A stretch of DNA of 64,000 bases from Clostridiales bacterium (GTDB lineage: Bacteria > Bacillota > Clostridia > Oscillospirales > Oscillospiraceae): the NCBI GenBank assembly GCA_004556965.1, contig SFFE01000002.1, forward strand, positions 310,001 through 374,000, written 5' to 3'. Below are positions 49,449-56,981 of the stretch, piece by piece (positions within the stretch are counted from its first letter, which is position 1; every line of letters begins with the position of its first letter). A program made the translations under genes and the position numbers. Below the pieces are notes generated by a model. The model did not search any database and was not told where the DNA came from. It worked only from the letters and a program-made list of their open reading frames with translations.

Positions 49449-51416
49449 TCAGTTGATTTTCAGCGTCTCCCAAAGCTGGTTGACATAGGCGAGCGTCTCG
49501 CCGTCCAGATTGCGGTAGGCGTACTGGTTGTACAGTTCGCGGAAGGAGCCGAGGTCGGGGTAGAGGATCTCCATGACGTCCTCGCCCATTTCGTCGATGT
49601 AGTCGGCGTCGTCATAGACCAGACTGTTCGGCGAGGCGTAGTAGATATATTCCGCGTTGGCCACGGCGGCTTCCTTACTGAGCATGAAGTCGATGAAGCG
49701 CTCGGCCAGCTCCTGGTTCTGGCAGCAGGCGGGGATGCACATGGCGTCCACGAAATAGTTCGTCGGTTTGGGATAGAAGAACTGAAGGTCGACGCTGTCT
49801 GCCTGCGCGTCGAGCATGGTGAAATAGTCGCCTGCGTAGTAGGGAGCGATCGCGGCCTCGCCGGACTCCATCATATTGAAGATCTCGTCCATGACATAGC
49901 TCTTGACGAGACTGCGCTGCGCGGTCAGTCCTGCCAGCGCCTGATCCCACACGGCGTGGTCGGAGGTGTTCACGTCCAGCCGGTCGCGGTACATCGCGGT
50001 GGCGAGCGCGTCGCGCGCGTTGTTGAACTGCAGGATATTCCCGGCATACTTCTCATTCCACAGCAGATCCCAACTGCCCGTGTCCGCTTCGTCCACGACG
50101 TTTGCGTTGTAGATGACGCCCACAATGCCATAGGTGTAGGGCACGGAGTAGATGTCGTCCGGGTCATAGTACAGGCCGCGGAAATCCTCGGAAATATACT
50201 GATAATTCGGGATGTTTTCAAAATTCAGCGGCAGGAGCATGCCCTCGTCCGCCATGCGGGCGACCATGTAGTCCGACGGGATGATCACGTCATAGCTGAC
50301 GGCGCCGCTTTTGAGCTTGGCATACATATCCTCGTTGCTGGCATAGGTGTCGTAATTGACCCTCACGGGCACGCCGTAGGTCTCCTGATACCATTCCTGA
50401 AACGCCCGAATGGTGTCGAGCGTATCGTCCGACCCGTCGGAGATATACTCGCCCCAGTTGTAGACGTTCAGCACCAGCGGCTGCACACGGCTGCTGTAAA
50501 TGCTGATGCCGCCGATGAGCAGCGCGGCAATGAGCAGCAGACTGACGGCGATGCGCACAGGACGGCGGTTTGGTTCCCGCGCAGGGCGGGAGCGGCGGCT
50601 GCGCTTGGCCTCGCGTGCGGCGCGGAATTTTTTGCTGTCGTCCTCGTCTACCAGATTGGTGAGCATCAAAAGCGCCAGGATCACGAAGAAAATGATGGTC
50701 GCGAGCGCGTACATTTTCGGCGTGACCGTCTTTTTCGTCATGTTGTAAATGCGGATGGGCAGCGTCTGGAAGCCGTTGCCCTGCGTGAAGTAGCTGATGA
50801 CGAAGTCATCCAGAGACAGGGTGAAGGCCATGATCATGCCGGTGATGATGCCCGGCAGGATTTCGGGGATCTCCACGCGCAGAAACGCGCGCATCGGCGT
50901 GCAGCCGAGATCCATTGCGGCCTCCGGGAGCGAGCGGTCCATCTGCTGCAGCTTCGGCAGCACCTGCAAAATGACATACGGCAGGCAGAACGTGATGTGC
51001 GCGATCAGCATCGTCCAGAAGCTCAGGCTGGTGGACATGCCGAACAGGGACCCCACGAACACGAACATCAGCATCAGCGAAATGCCGGTGATGATGTCGG
51101 GGTTCATCATGGGGATGTTCGTCACGGTGTCCATCGCGGCGCGCAGATAGCGGTTGCGGAGCTTGTTGATGCCGACGGCGGCGGCCGTGCCCATGATGGT
51201 GGAGATCACGGACGCGCACACGGCGAGGATCAGCGTGTTTTTCAGCGCGCCCAGCGTCTCATTGTCGCGGAACAGCTCCAGATACCATTTGAAAGAAAAG
51301 TCCGAAAAGACCGACAGGCTCTTTGCCTCATTGAACGAGAACACCAGCAAAATTGCGATCGGCGCGAACAGAAAGAGGAAGATGAGCACGGTGTAGATTT
51401 TTGCGGCACGCTTCAT
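49449..51416 (-). CDS. Fused spermidine/putrescine permease PotC and binding protein PotD
   Basis: 655 residues in one uninterrupted frame. Residues 1-262 are a PotC-type ABC permease with six helices and the EAA loop (LPEAAMDLGCTPMRAFLRVEIPEILPG). A basic linker (KKFRAAREAKRSRRSRPARE) leads to another helix (about 300-320) and then a PotD-type solute-binding domain (about 325-655) starting LVLNVYNWGEYISDG and containing NYDTYASNEDMYAKLKSG and IIPSDYMVARM. The binding domain is thus tethered to the outer face of the membrane rather than being a lipoprotein. ATG 51416 with GGAGG 8 bases upstream begins one base after the potB stop. Polyamine specificity is by family. Confidence 0.93.
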   Translation of the reverse strand: MKRAAKIYTVLIFLFLFAPIAILLVFSFNEAKSLSVFSDFSFKWYLELFRDNETLGALKNTLILAVCASVISTIMGTAAAVGINKLRNRYLRAAMDTVTNIPMMNPDIITGISLMLMFVFVGSLFGMSTSLSFWTMLIAHITFCLPYVILQVLPKLQQMDRSLPEAAMDLGCTPMRAFLRVEIPEILPGIITGMIMAFTLSLDDFVISYFTQGNGFQTLPIRIYNMTKKTVTPKMYALATIIFFVILALLMLTNLVDEDDSKKFRAAREAKRSRRSRPAREPNRRPVRIAVSLLLIAALLIGGISIYSSRVQPLVLNVYNWGEYISDGSDDTLDTIRAFQEWYQETYGVPVRVNYDTYASNEDMYAKLKSGAVSYDVIIPSDYMVARMADEGMLLPLNFENIPNYQYISEDFRGLYYDPDDIYSVPYTYGIVGVIYNANVVDEADTGSWDLLWNEKYAGNILQFNNARDALATAMYRDRLDVNTSDHAVWDQALAGLTAQRSLVKSYVMDEIFNMMESGEAAIAPYYAGDYFTMLDAQADSVDLQFFYPKPTNYFVDAMCIPACCQNQELAERFIDFMLSKEAAVANAEYIYYASPNSLVYDDADYIDEMGEDVMEILYPDLGSFRELYNQYAYRNLDGETLAYVNQLWETLKIN

Positions 51417-51417
51417 A

Positions 51418-52311
51418 TCACACACCTCCCCGGACGCGGCTGTCGGTATAGCGCTTCATGAGCGCCATGACGACGAGCAGGATAATCATCAGCACGAATG
51501 CGATCGCCGCGGCAAAGTGAAGGTTGTTGGCCACATACTGCCCCTCAATGGCGTCGCCGATGAGGAAGAACTTGCCGTTGCCGAGCTTTTGCGAGATATA
51601 AAAGGTGCTGATGGAGGGAATGAGCACCATCGTGACCCCGGATACGACGCCCGGCAGGCTCAGTGGGAAGATGACCCGCCGCAGCACACCGAAGCTGTTG
51701 CAGCCGAGATCGCGCGCCGCCTCCAGCAGGCGCGTATCCATCTTCGCCATCACGGAGTAGATGGGCAGAATCATATACGGGAAATAGTCGTACACCATGC
51801 CGATGACGACGGCGGCTTCCGTGCCGATGATGTGCGCCTGACCGAAATGCAGCGCGCCGAGCAGGGAATTGAGCAGACCGGTGTCCTGCAGAATGGTCAT
51901 CCACGCATAGGTGCGGATGAGGAAGTTCATCCACATCGGGATCATAATGAGGGTGATGATTGTTTTCTGCGTGCGCGGTGCGGCACGAGCGATGATATAC
52001 GCGATGGGATAGCCCATCAGAAGACAGATGGCCGTGGAGATCACCGCAAGCTTTACGGAGCGCCAGAAGATCACCAGATAGGTATGAACCTCCCGCACCG
52101 TGCCGTCGTCTCCGACGAGGCTGGAGGTCGCGGTGAAAAATCTTGTAATATTCTCCGTCGTAAACCGGAAGCCGTCGTCCGTAAACGCATAGTACGCCAC
52201 GAACACGAGCGGCACGAGAATGAACAGCACTGCCCACAGAGAGTAGGGAGCCAGCGCCATCCGCTGTGCCAGGGAAACGCGCCGGCTGACGCGCGGTTCG
52301 GCGTTTTTCAT
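51418..52311 (-). CDS. potB: Spermidine/putrescine ABC transporter permease PotB
   Basis: 297 residues, six helices. An N-terminal helix (YSLWAVLFILVPLVFVAYYAF), a large first loop, and the EAA motif LEAARDLGCNSFGVLRRVIFPLSLPG. It forms the heterodimeric membrane channel with the PotC half of the downstream fusion. ATG 52311 overlaps the potA stop (ATGA), and its stop is one base from the potC-potD start. Confidence 0.94.
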   Translation of the reverse strand: MKNAEPRVSRRVSLAQRMALAPYSLWAVLFILVPLVFVAYYAFTDDGFRFTTENITRFFTATSSLVGDDGTVREVHTYLVIFWRSVKLAVISTAICLLMGYPIAYIIARAAPRTQKTIITLIMIPMWMNFLIRTYAWMTILQDTGLLNSLLGALHFGQAHIIGTEAAVVIGMVYDYFPYMILPIYSVMAKMDTRLLEAARDLGCNSFGVLRRVIFPLSLPGVVSGVTMVLIPSISTFYISQKLGNGKFFLIGDAIEGQYVANNLHFAAAIAFVLMIILLVVMALMKRYTDSRVRGGV

Positions 52312-53426
52312 GCTTCCGGCTCGCTTTCCGCGTCAGACAGCTCGTCCAGCTCGTTGCTGAACGAGGAGTAGTCGCCGTACATGCCGGAATACTCGGACTT
52401 TTTCATGATGTGGATGGCGTCCGGTTCGATGAACAGGCCGATGTGCTCGTCCACGTCCACAAAGTCGGTCGTCTGGATCATCCACTTGAAGCCGTTGATG
52501 TCCACAATGATCTCGTAATGCACGCCCATGAAGGTGACGGATGTGACCACGCCGCGCAGCATGCCCTTTTCCTCGGAAACGATATCGACGTCCTCCGGGC
52601 GGACGACAACGTCCACGTTCTCATTTTTCGCAAATCCCTTGTCCACGCACTCGAAGGTGTGTCCGGAGAAGGTGACGCGGTAGTCTTCGCGCATCACGCC
52701 ATCGACGATGTTGCTCTCGCCGATGAAATCCGCCACGAAGGCGTTCTGCGGCTCGTTATAAATATCGATCGGCGTGCCGATCTGCTGGATCTTGCCTTCG
52801 GACATGACCACGATCGTGTCGGACATGGACAGGGCTTCCTCCTGGTCGTGCGTGACGAACACGAAGGTGATGCCGGTGGCCTTCTGGATGTTTTTCAGCT
52901 CCTGCTGCATGTCCTTGCGCAGCTTCAGGTCGAGTGCGCCGAGCGGCTCGTCCAGCAGCAGCACGCGGGGGTGGCTGATGAGCGCGCGGGCAATGGCGAC
53001 GCGCTGCTGCTGCCCGCCGGACAGGCGCGTTACGTTCCGGTGCTCGAAGCCGGTGAGCTTGACCAGCGCGAGCATCTCATGCACCTTCGTCTCGATCTCC
53101 GCCTTCGGCACCTTTTTCTCGCGCAGCGGGAACGCCACATTGTCAAACACGTTCAGGTGCGGGAAGAGCGCATAGCGCTGGAAGACGGTGTTGATGTTCC
53201 GCTTATGCGGCGGCGTGTCGTTGATGCGGTCACCCAGAAACAGAATGTCGCCCTCGTCCGGCGTCTCAAAACCGCCGATCAGGCGCAGCGTCGTGGTCTT
53301 GCCGCAGCCGGACGGGCCGAGCAGCGTCAAAAATTCATTGTCGTAAATGTCCAGATTGATCTGGTCCAGAACGGTTTCTCCGTCGAACGCCTTGGAGACG
53401 TTCCTGAGCTCAATGATTTTTTTCAT
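52308..53426 (-). CDS. potA: Spermidine/putrescine ABC transporter ATPase PotA
   Basis: 372 residues. Walker A GPSGCGKTT, signature LSGGQQQRVAIARAL, Walker B LLLDEPLGALD, and H-loop FVTHDQEEAL identify the ATPase; the C-terminal part (about 240-350) is the TOBE regulatory domain. It powers import of polyamines through PotB and the PotC-PotD fusion. ATG 53426 with GGGGG 7 bases upstream is preferred to TTG 53432. No clear promoter lies between this gene and the terminator at 53495, so expression may depend on read-through from the structured RNA upstream. Confidence 0.95.
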   Translation of the reverse strand: MKKIIELRNVSKAFDGETVLDQINLDIYDNEFLTLLGPSGCGKTTTLRLIGGFETPDEGDILFLGDRINDTPPHKRNINTVFQRYALFPHLNVFDNVAFPLREKKVPKAEIETKVHEMLALVKLTGFEHRNVTRLSGGQQQRVAIARALISHPRVLLLDEPLGALDLKLRKDMQQELKNIQKATGITFVFVTHDQEEALSMSDTIVVMSEGKIQQIGTPIDIYNEPQNAFVADFIGESNIVDGVMREDYRVTFSGHTFECVDKGFAKNENVDVVVRPEDVDIVSEEKGMLRGVVTSVTFMGVHYEIIVDINGFKWMIQTTDFVDVDEHIGLFIEPDAIHIMKKSEYSGMYGDYSSFSNELDELSDAESEPEA

Positions 53427-53472
53427 ATCCAATCCCCCTTTGCAGCGCCGTCCGGAGGAAAAGCGTCAAGCT

Positions 53473-53490
53473 TAGTATGGCACGATACTA
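53473..53490. repeat. Inverted repeat between the structured RNA and potA
   Basis: TAGTAT and ATACTA around GGCACG, immediately downstream (in the pot direction) of the terminator. It could be an operator or a small hairpin in the potA leader. Confidence 0.45.
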
Positions 53491-53494
53491 CCTG

Positions 53495-53544
53495 AAAAAT
53501 AAAAAAGCAAGTGCCCCGCTGCAGCACTGCACGCGGTCACTTGC
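53495..53544 (-). terminator. Terminator of the structured RNA upstream of potA
   Basis: On the minus strand arm GCAAGTG (53538-53544), inner CCGC/GCGG and TGCAG/CTGCA pairing, arm CACTTGC (53507-53513), then TTTTTTATTTTT. Strong intrinsic terminator. Confidence 0.92.
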
Positions 53545-53870
53545 GAACGACACGCCCCGGCGGCGCCGAATGCGGCGCGGCAAAGGGCAATGTTCAATTC
53601 CCATGGATTTTAGAGTCTATATAGCAAAGATTACTTTTACTACTCTTATTGACCATTTCACAAGTTTGCGTGCTGTGTCCAGCACTGGTTTTAAGTTACC
53701 AACTTATAAAACTTGAGCTTTTAACTCCATCAATAAGGCAACAGAAGTTGCCACCGCACTGCGGTATTCGGCATTCGACCCGGCTGTCCGTCTGGCCTTG
53801 GCTCCCGTGCGCGCACGGCAGCGGTCGTATCTTGCTTCGGAAAGACTCTAAGTCTGGGTTTCCAATTGAG
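53500..53870 (-). ncRNA. Uncharacterised ~370-nt structured RNA upstream of potABCD
   Basis: Bracketed by a consensus promoter (53878-53906) and a strong terminator. The two ends of the body pair over long range: CAAUU (53864-53868) with AAUUG (53595-53599), CCCA (53855-53858) with UGGG (53600-53603), and the perfect 9-bp UUAGAGUCU (53843-53851) with AGACUCUAA (53610-53618). Inside are clean hairpins at 53805-53818, 53754-53764, 53737-53752, 53689-53711 and 53670-53685. No ribosome site or coherent ORF fits, and motifs of tmRNA, RNase P, SRP RNA and common riboswitches were not found. It may be an independent RNA or a very large riboswitch-like leader of the polyamine transporter. Confidence 0.75.
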
Positions 53871-53877
53871 ACGATTT

Positions 53878-53906
53878 ATTCTAGCAAGATTCGACAAGGA
53901 TGTCAA
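53878..53906 (-). promoter_or_regulatory. Consensus promoter of the structured RNA
   Basis: On the minus strand perfect TTGACA (53901-53906) and TAGAAT (53878-53883), 17-base spacer. Confidence 0.9.
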
Positions 53907-54016
53907 CACAGAAAAAGCAAGAAACGCGAGTCTTTTTATGGAAAACATGTGTACTCCGTCAAAAAACTATCATTTTTTTGAATGTGGTCAATTATGAATA
54001 ATCAATGAACACGGGG

Positions 54017-54045
54017 TTGAATTTAATTCCAGTGTGTGCTAAAAT
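54017..54045 (+). promoter_or_regulatory. Promoter of the 134-residue protein gene
   Basis: TTGAAT (54017-54022) and TAAAAT (54040-54045), 17-base spacer. Confidence 0.72.
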
Positions 54046-54074
54046 TCTGACTAATTAAAGCAGGAGGGCTGAAC

Positions 54075-54479
54075 ATGAAATTTATTCCACTGGAACAGAC
54101 GGATGAGAATCTCGAAAAAAGCGTGCTGGAAAACGAATACAGCGCCGGGAGAGAGATAACCCCCGTGCGGTTTGGAACTCAGCATTTCTTCTTTAAGAGC
54201 GGACGAAAGGTCTATTACGTTTCTTATGAAAAGATCACGCGCTGCTTCCGCCGCGTCGAGATCATGGATACGCGGATGGGCTGTTGCATGACGGCGCTCG
54301 ACATGGAGAACATCGTGCTCTGCGGGGCGGAGGAGAAGGAGATTGCGCAGATCCGCCTTTCGGGCGAGCGCGTCGGCAAGGTCGTGCTGGAGGCGCTTCA
54401 GGAGGCGTGCCCGAATGCGGAAATCGGCTATGTCCGCGACCCGGAACAGAAGACCTGCGTTCGCACAGTGGCGAAGTAA
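54075..54479 (+). CDS. Conserved-looking protein of unknown function
   Basis: 134 residues, no signal peptide or membrane segment. It begins MKFIPLEQTDENLEKSVLEN and has a beta-rich centre (RFGTQHFFFKSGRKVYYVSYEKITRCFRRVEI) with a Cys-Cys pair (MGCCMTALDMENIVLCG), then a helix (GERVGKVVLEALQEACP). The pattern of strands around a YYVSYEKI core looks like a small PH-like or bPH-type fold, but no family is recognised. ATG 54075 follows CAGGAGG. It has its own promoter; the next gene has another. Confidence 0.78.
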   Translation: MKFIPLEQTDENLEKSVLENEYSAGREITPVRFGTQHFFFKSGRKVYYVSYEKITRCFRRVEIMDTRMGCCMTALDMENIVLCGAEEKEIAQIRLSGERVGKVVLEALQEACPNAEIGYVRDPEQKTCVRTVAK

Positions 54480-54485
54480 AGCAAT

Positions 54486-54543
54486 AAATGCAAAAATCAG
54501 CGAGAATTTGTTAAAAAACTCGCAAAACGACTTGCATTTTTTC
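54486..54543 (+). terminator. Probable terminator overlapping the next promoter
   Basis: Arm AAATGCAA (54486-54493) pairs with TTGCATTT (54532-54539), with an inner GCGAG/CTCGC stem, followed by TTTTCTC. Its 3' arm contains the next promoter's -35 hexamer. Confidence 0.5.
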
Positions 54544-54560
54544 TCAAATGGTACTACAAT
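54532..54560 (+). promoter_or_regulatory. Promoter of the cstA operon
   Basis: TTGCAT (54532-54537) and TACAAT (54555-54560), 17-base spacer. Confidence 0.75.
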
Positions 54561-54604
54561 GTCGCTGAGAAAAAGTTAAGGATTTGTCAGAAGGGAGGGC
54601 ACGT

Positions 54605-55105
54605 GTGCGTATGACGCCGAATGAAGCGCTGGAAAAACTGCTTCCGGCTTACACGAGATATTATGATGTTTCGTACGACGCGGCCCCTCCGTTTTCTGCG
54701 ACTGCGGAATTCCACAGCCACGGCGAGAAATACATTTTGGTCCGCAAGGCGAAGCTCTGGGACATGGACAGTCACGAGTATGTCTATTTCGCCGCGCGGG
54801 ACGCGCTGAATGAGCCGGAGCTGCAGGCGCTTGTGGATGCTGCGTGGGGAGACGCCATACCGCGCGTCGAGCCGTCGAGCATTCACCGGAATTCAGATGT
54901 CACGCTGGTGCTGCTTACACCGCAGATGGATGACGCGGTGCGCAAAGCTGTCCGGCGCACCAACAAAAGCGTCAGCTACCAGCACGGCTTTCAGGGCTGG
55001 AGCAATTTACGAATTGGTGCAATCGAGCTTTCGGATGGTCGGATTACCTGTAACCGCCACGGGAAGGATCTGAAGAAGCTCTTTCGCAATATATTTAGAA
55101 TGTAA
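54605..55105 (+). CDS. Protein of unknown function in operon with cstA
   Basis: 166 residues from GTG 54605 (GGGAGGG six bases upstream; ATG 54611 is the alternative). Soluble, with a beta-rich first half (YDVSYDAAPPFSATAEFHSHGEKYILVRKAKLW) and a helical/basic second half (DDAVRKAVRRTNKSVSYQHGFQGWSNLRIGAIEL) ending in KDLKKLFRNIFRM. No family recognised. It lies 20 bases before cstA under a common promoter, so a role linked to pyruvate or peptide uptake, or its control, is possible. The preceding 134-residue gene is separately transcribed. Confidence 0.78.
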   Translation: MRMTPNEALEKLLPAYTRYYDVSYDAAPPFSATAEFHSHGEKYILVRKAKLWDMDSHEYVYFAARDALNEPELQALVDAAWGDAIPRVEPSSIHRNSDVTLVLLTPQMDDAVRKAVRRTNKSVSYQHGFQGWSNLRIGAIELSDGRITCNRHGKDLKKLFRNIFRM

Positions 55106-55125
55106 AGTAGGAGCGTGAGAAAAAC

Positions 55126-56862
55126 ATGACTGCTGTATTGATTATTCTTGCGGCAATCGTCCTGCTGGTCATCGGCTACATTACATACGGCTCTTGGCTG
55201 GCCAAGCAGTGGGGGATCGACCCGAAGCGTCCGACCCCTGCGGTTACTGTAAACGACGGTGTTGACTACGTCGCTGCGAAACCTGCGGTGCTGATGGGCC
55301 ACCACTTTTCGTCCATCGCGGGCGCCGGCCCGATCAACGGACCGATTCAGGCTTCCGTGTTCGGCTGGGTTCCGGTTTTCCTGTGGTGTGTGATTGGCGG
55401 CATTTTCATTGGCGGTCTGCATGACTTCGGTTCCCTGTTCGCGTCTGTCCGCCACGGCGGCAAGTCCATCGGCGAAATCATCGGCGATACGATGGGCAAG
55501 CGGGCAAAGGTCCTGTTCCTGATCTTCGCGCTGCTGGTTCTGATCCTGGTCATCGCGTCCTTCGTGAACGTCGTTGCTGGTACCTTCTACACCAAGACGG
55601 AGGAGATCAGCGGCCTGTTCACGACGGGTGACGCCGTCACCGGCAACCAGACCACCGCGATGGTTTCCGTACTGTTCATCATTCTTGCCATCATCTACGG
55701 CTTGCTGACGAACCGCGCCGGTCTGGGCACCGTTCCGGCGACCATCATTGGCCTTGTCGGCGTTGTCGCTGCGATCTGGCTCGGCCTGAACGTCGGTCTT
55801 GTTGCGAGCCGCACGATGTGGATCGTCCTCATCGGTGCGTACATCACCATCGCATCTCTGGTCCCGGTCTGGATTCTGCTCCAGCCGCGTGACTATCTGT
55901 CCAGCTTCCTGCTCTATGCGATGATGGTCATCGCAGTGTTCGGCATCATCTTCTCCGCGTTCTCCGGCACGGCGACCTTCCAGCTCCCGGCCTTCACCGA
56001 TTGGAGCACCAAGATCGGCACGCTGTTCCCGGCACTGTTCATCACCGTTGCCTGCGGCGCGTGCTCCGGCTTCCACAGCCTGATCGCGTCCGGCACGACG
56101 GCCAAGCAGCTCGATAACGAGGCGCACACGAAGCCCATCGGCTACGGCGCAATGCTTATCGAGTCCGCGCTCGGCGTCATCTCCCTGATCGCTGTCGGCA
56201 TGGTGTTTGACAAGTACACTGGCGGCGACTTCGGCTCTCCCTCCGCTGCGTTTGCAGCCGGCATTGCCACCATGTTTGGCACGGATGCTTCCGGCATCTA
56301 CAAGATTATTTACGCGCTGCTGACGCTGGCGGTCTCCGTCTTCGCGCTGACCTCCCTTGACTCCGGCACGCGTCTGAGCCGCTACATGTTCAGCGAGCTC
56401 TTCCTGAAGGAAGGCGAAGCCTCTTACAAGGACGCCAATGGCATCCGCAAGGTTCTTGCGTACCCGCTCACCGGTACCCTCATCATGGTCGTCATCGGCT
56501 GCGTCCTTGGCGGTCTGTCCCTCAGCCAGATCTGGGGCCTGTTTGGCGCTGCCAACCAGCTCCTCGCCGGCCTCGCCCTTCTGGCGGTCGCCGCTTGGCT
56601 GGGCAACATCGGCAAGAACAACAAGATGTTCATCATCCCGATGATCTTCATGCTCTGCGCGACCCTCACCAGCCTGGTCATCACGATCTACAAGAAGATC
56701 GTTGGCTTCGGTGCAGAAGGCGGCATGGCTTGGGGCAACTGGTTCCAGCTCATCTTCGCGATTGCGATGGTCGTTCTGGCTGTCATCCTCGTCGTCGAGG
56801 GCATCCAGACCTTCTCCCGCATCTCCAAGGAGCAGAAGGCCAAGAAGGCTCAGAAGGCCTAA
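55126..56862 (+). CDS. cstA: Carbon starvation protein / pyruvate transporter CstA
   Basis: 578 residues, about sixteen helices. Diagnostic CstA segments: HHFSSIAGAGPINGPIQASVFGWVP, FIGGLHDFGSLFASVRHGGKSIGEI, TVACGACSGFHSLIASGTTAKQL and SLDSGTRLSRYM. Family members import pyruvate (CstA/BtsT) or peptides. Codon use is visibly biased to C/G-ending optimal codons compared with neighbours, suggesting high expression. ATG 55126; the ribosome site GTAGGAG is rather distant (about 12 bases). The C-terminal tail is lysine-rich. A palindromic terminator follows. Confidence 0.95.
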   Translation: MTAVLIILAAIVLLVIGYITYGSWLAKQWGIDPKRPTPAVTVNDGVDYVAAKPAVLMGHHFSSIAGAGPINGPIQASVFGWVPVFLWCVIGGIFIGGLHDFGSLFASVRHGGKSIGEIIGDTMGKRAKVLFLIFALLVLILVIASFVNVVAGTFYTKTEEISGLFTTGDAVTGNQTTAMVSVLFIILAIIYGLLTNRAGLGTVPATIIGLVGVVAAIWLGLNVGLVASRTMWIVLIGAYITIASLVPVWILLQPRDYLSSFLLYAMMVIAVFGIIFSAFSGTATFQLPAFTDWSTKIGTLFPALFITVACGACSGFHSLIASGTTAKQLDNEAHTKPIGYGAMLIESALGVISLIAVGMVFDKYTGGDFGSPSAAFAAGIATMFGTDASGIYKIIYALLTLAVSVFALTSLDSGTRLSRYMFSELFLKEGEASYKDANGIRKVLAYPLTGTLIMVVIGCVLGGLSLSQIWGLFGAANQLLAGLALLAVAAWLGNIGKNNKMFIIPMIFMLCATLTSLVITIYKKIVGFGAEGGMAWGNWFQLIFAIAMVVLAVILVVEGIQTFSRISKEQKAKKAQKA

Positions 56863-56881
56863 GCAGTTTTCCTATCCAATC

Positions 56882-56913
56882 AAAAAGCACTCCGCAGCTG
56901 CGGAGTGCTTTTT
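56882..56913 (+). terminator. Terminator of cstA
   Basis: Perfect 32-bp palindrome, arm AAAAAGCACTCCGCAG, ending in TTTTTC. Confidence 0.92.
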
Positions 56914-56914
56914 C

Positions 56915-56943
56915 TTGTCATTTTTCGCATCTTATGCTATGAT
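56915..56943 (+). promoter_or_regulatory. Promoter of the MBL hydrolase gene
   Basis: TTGTCA (56915-56920) and TATGAT (56938-56943), 17-base spacer, immediately after the cstA terminator. Confidence 0.75.
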
Positions 56944-56981
56944 TGCGCTATTCTGGATGATGTGGAAAGGGGAATGGCGCC

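Noticed and set aside
53500..53870. tmRNA, RNase P RNA or SRP RNA
   Set aside because: No tmRNA CCA-ended acceptor with tag frame, no GAGGAAAGUCC box of RNase P, and no GGAAGGAAGCAG-type SRP domain could be found on either strand.
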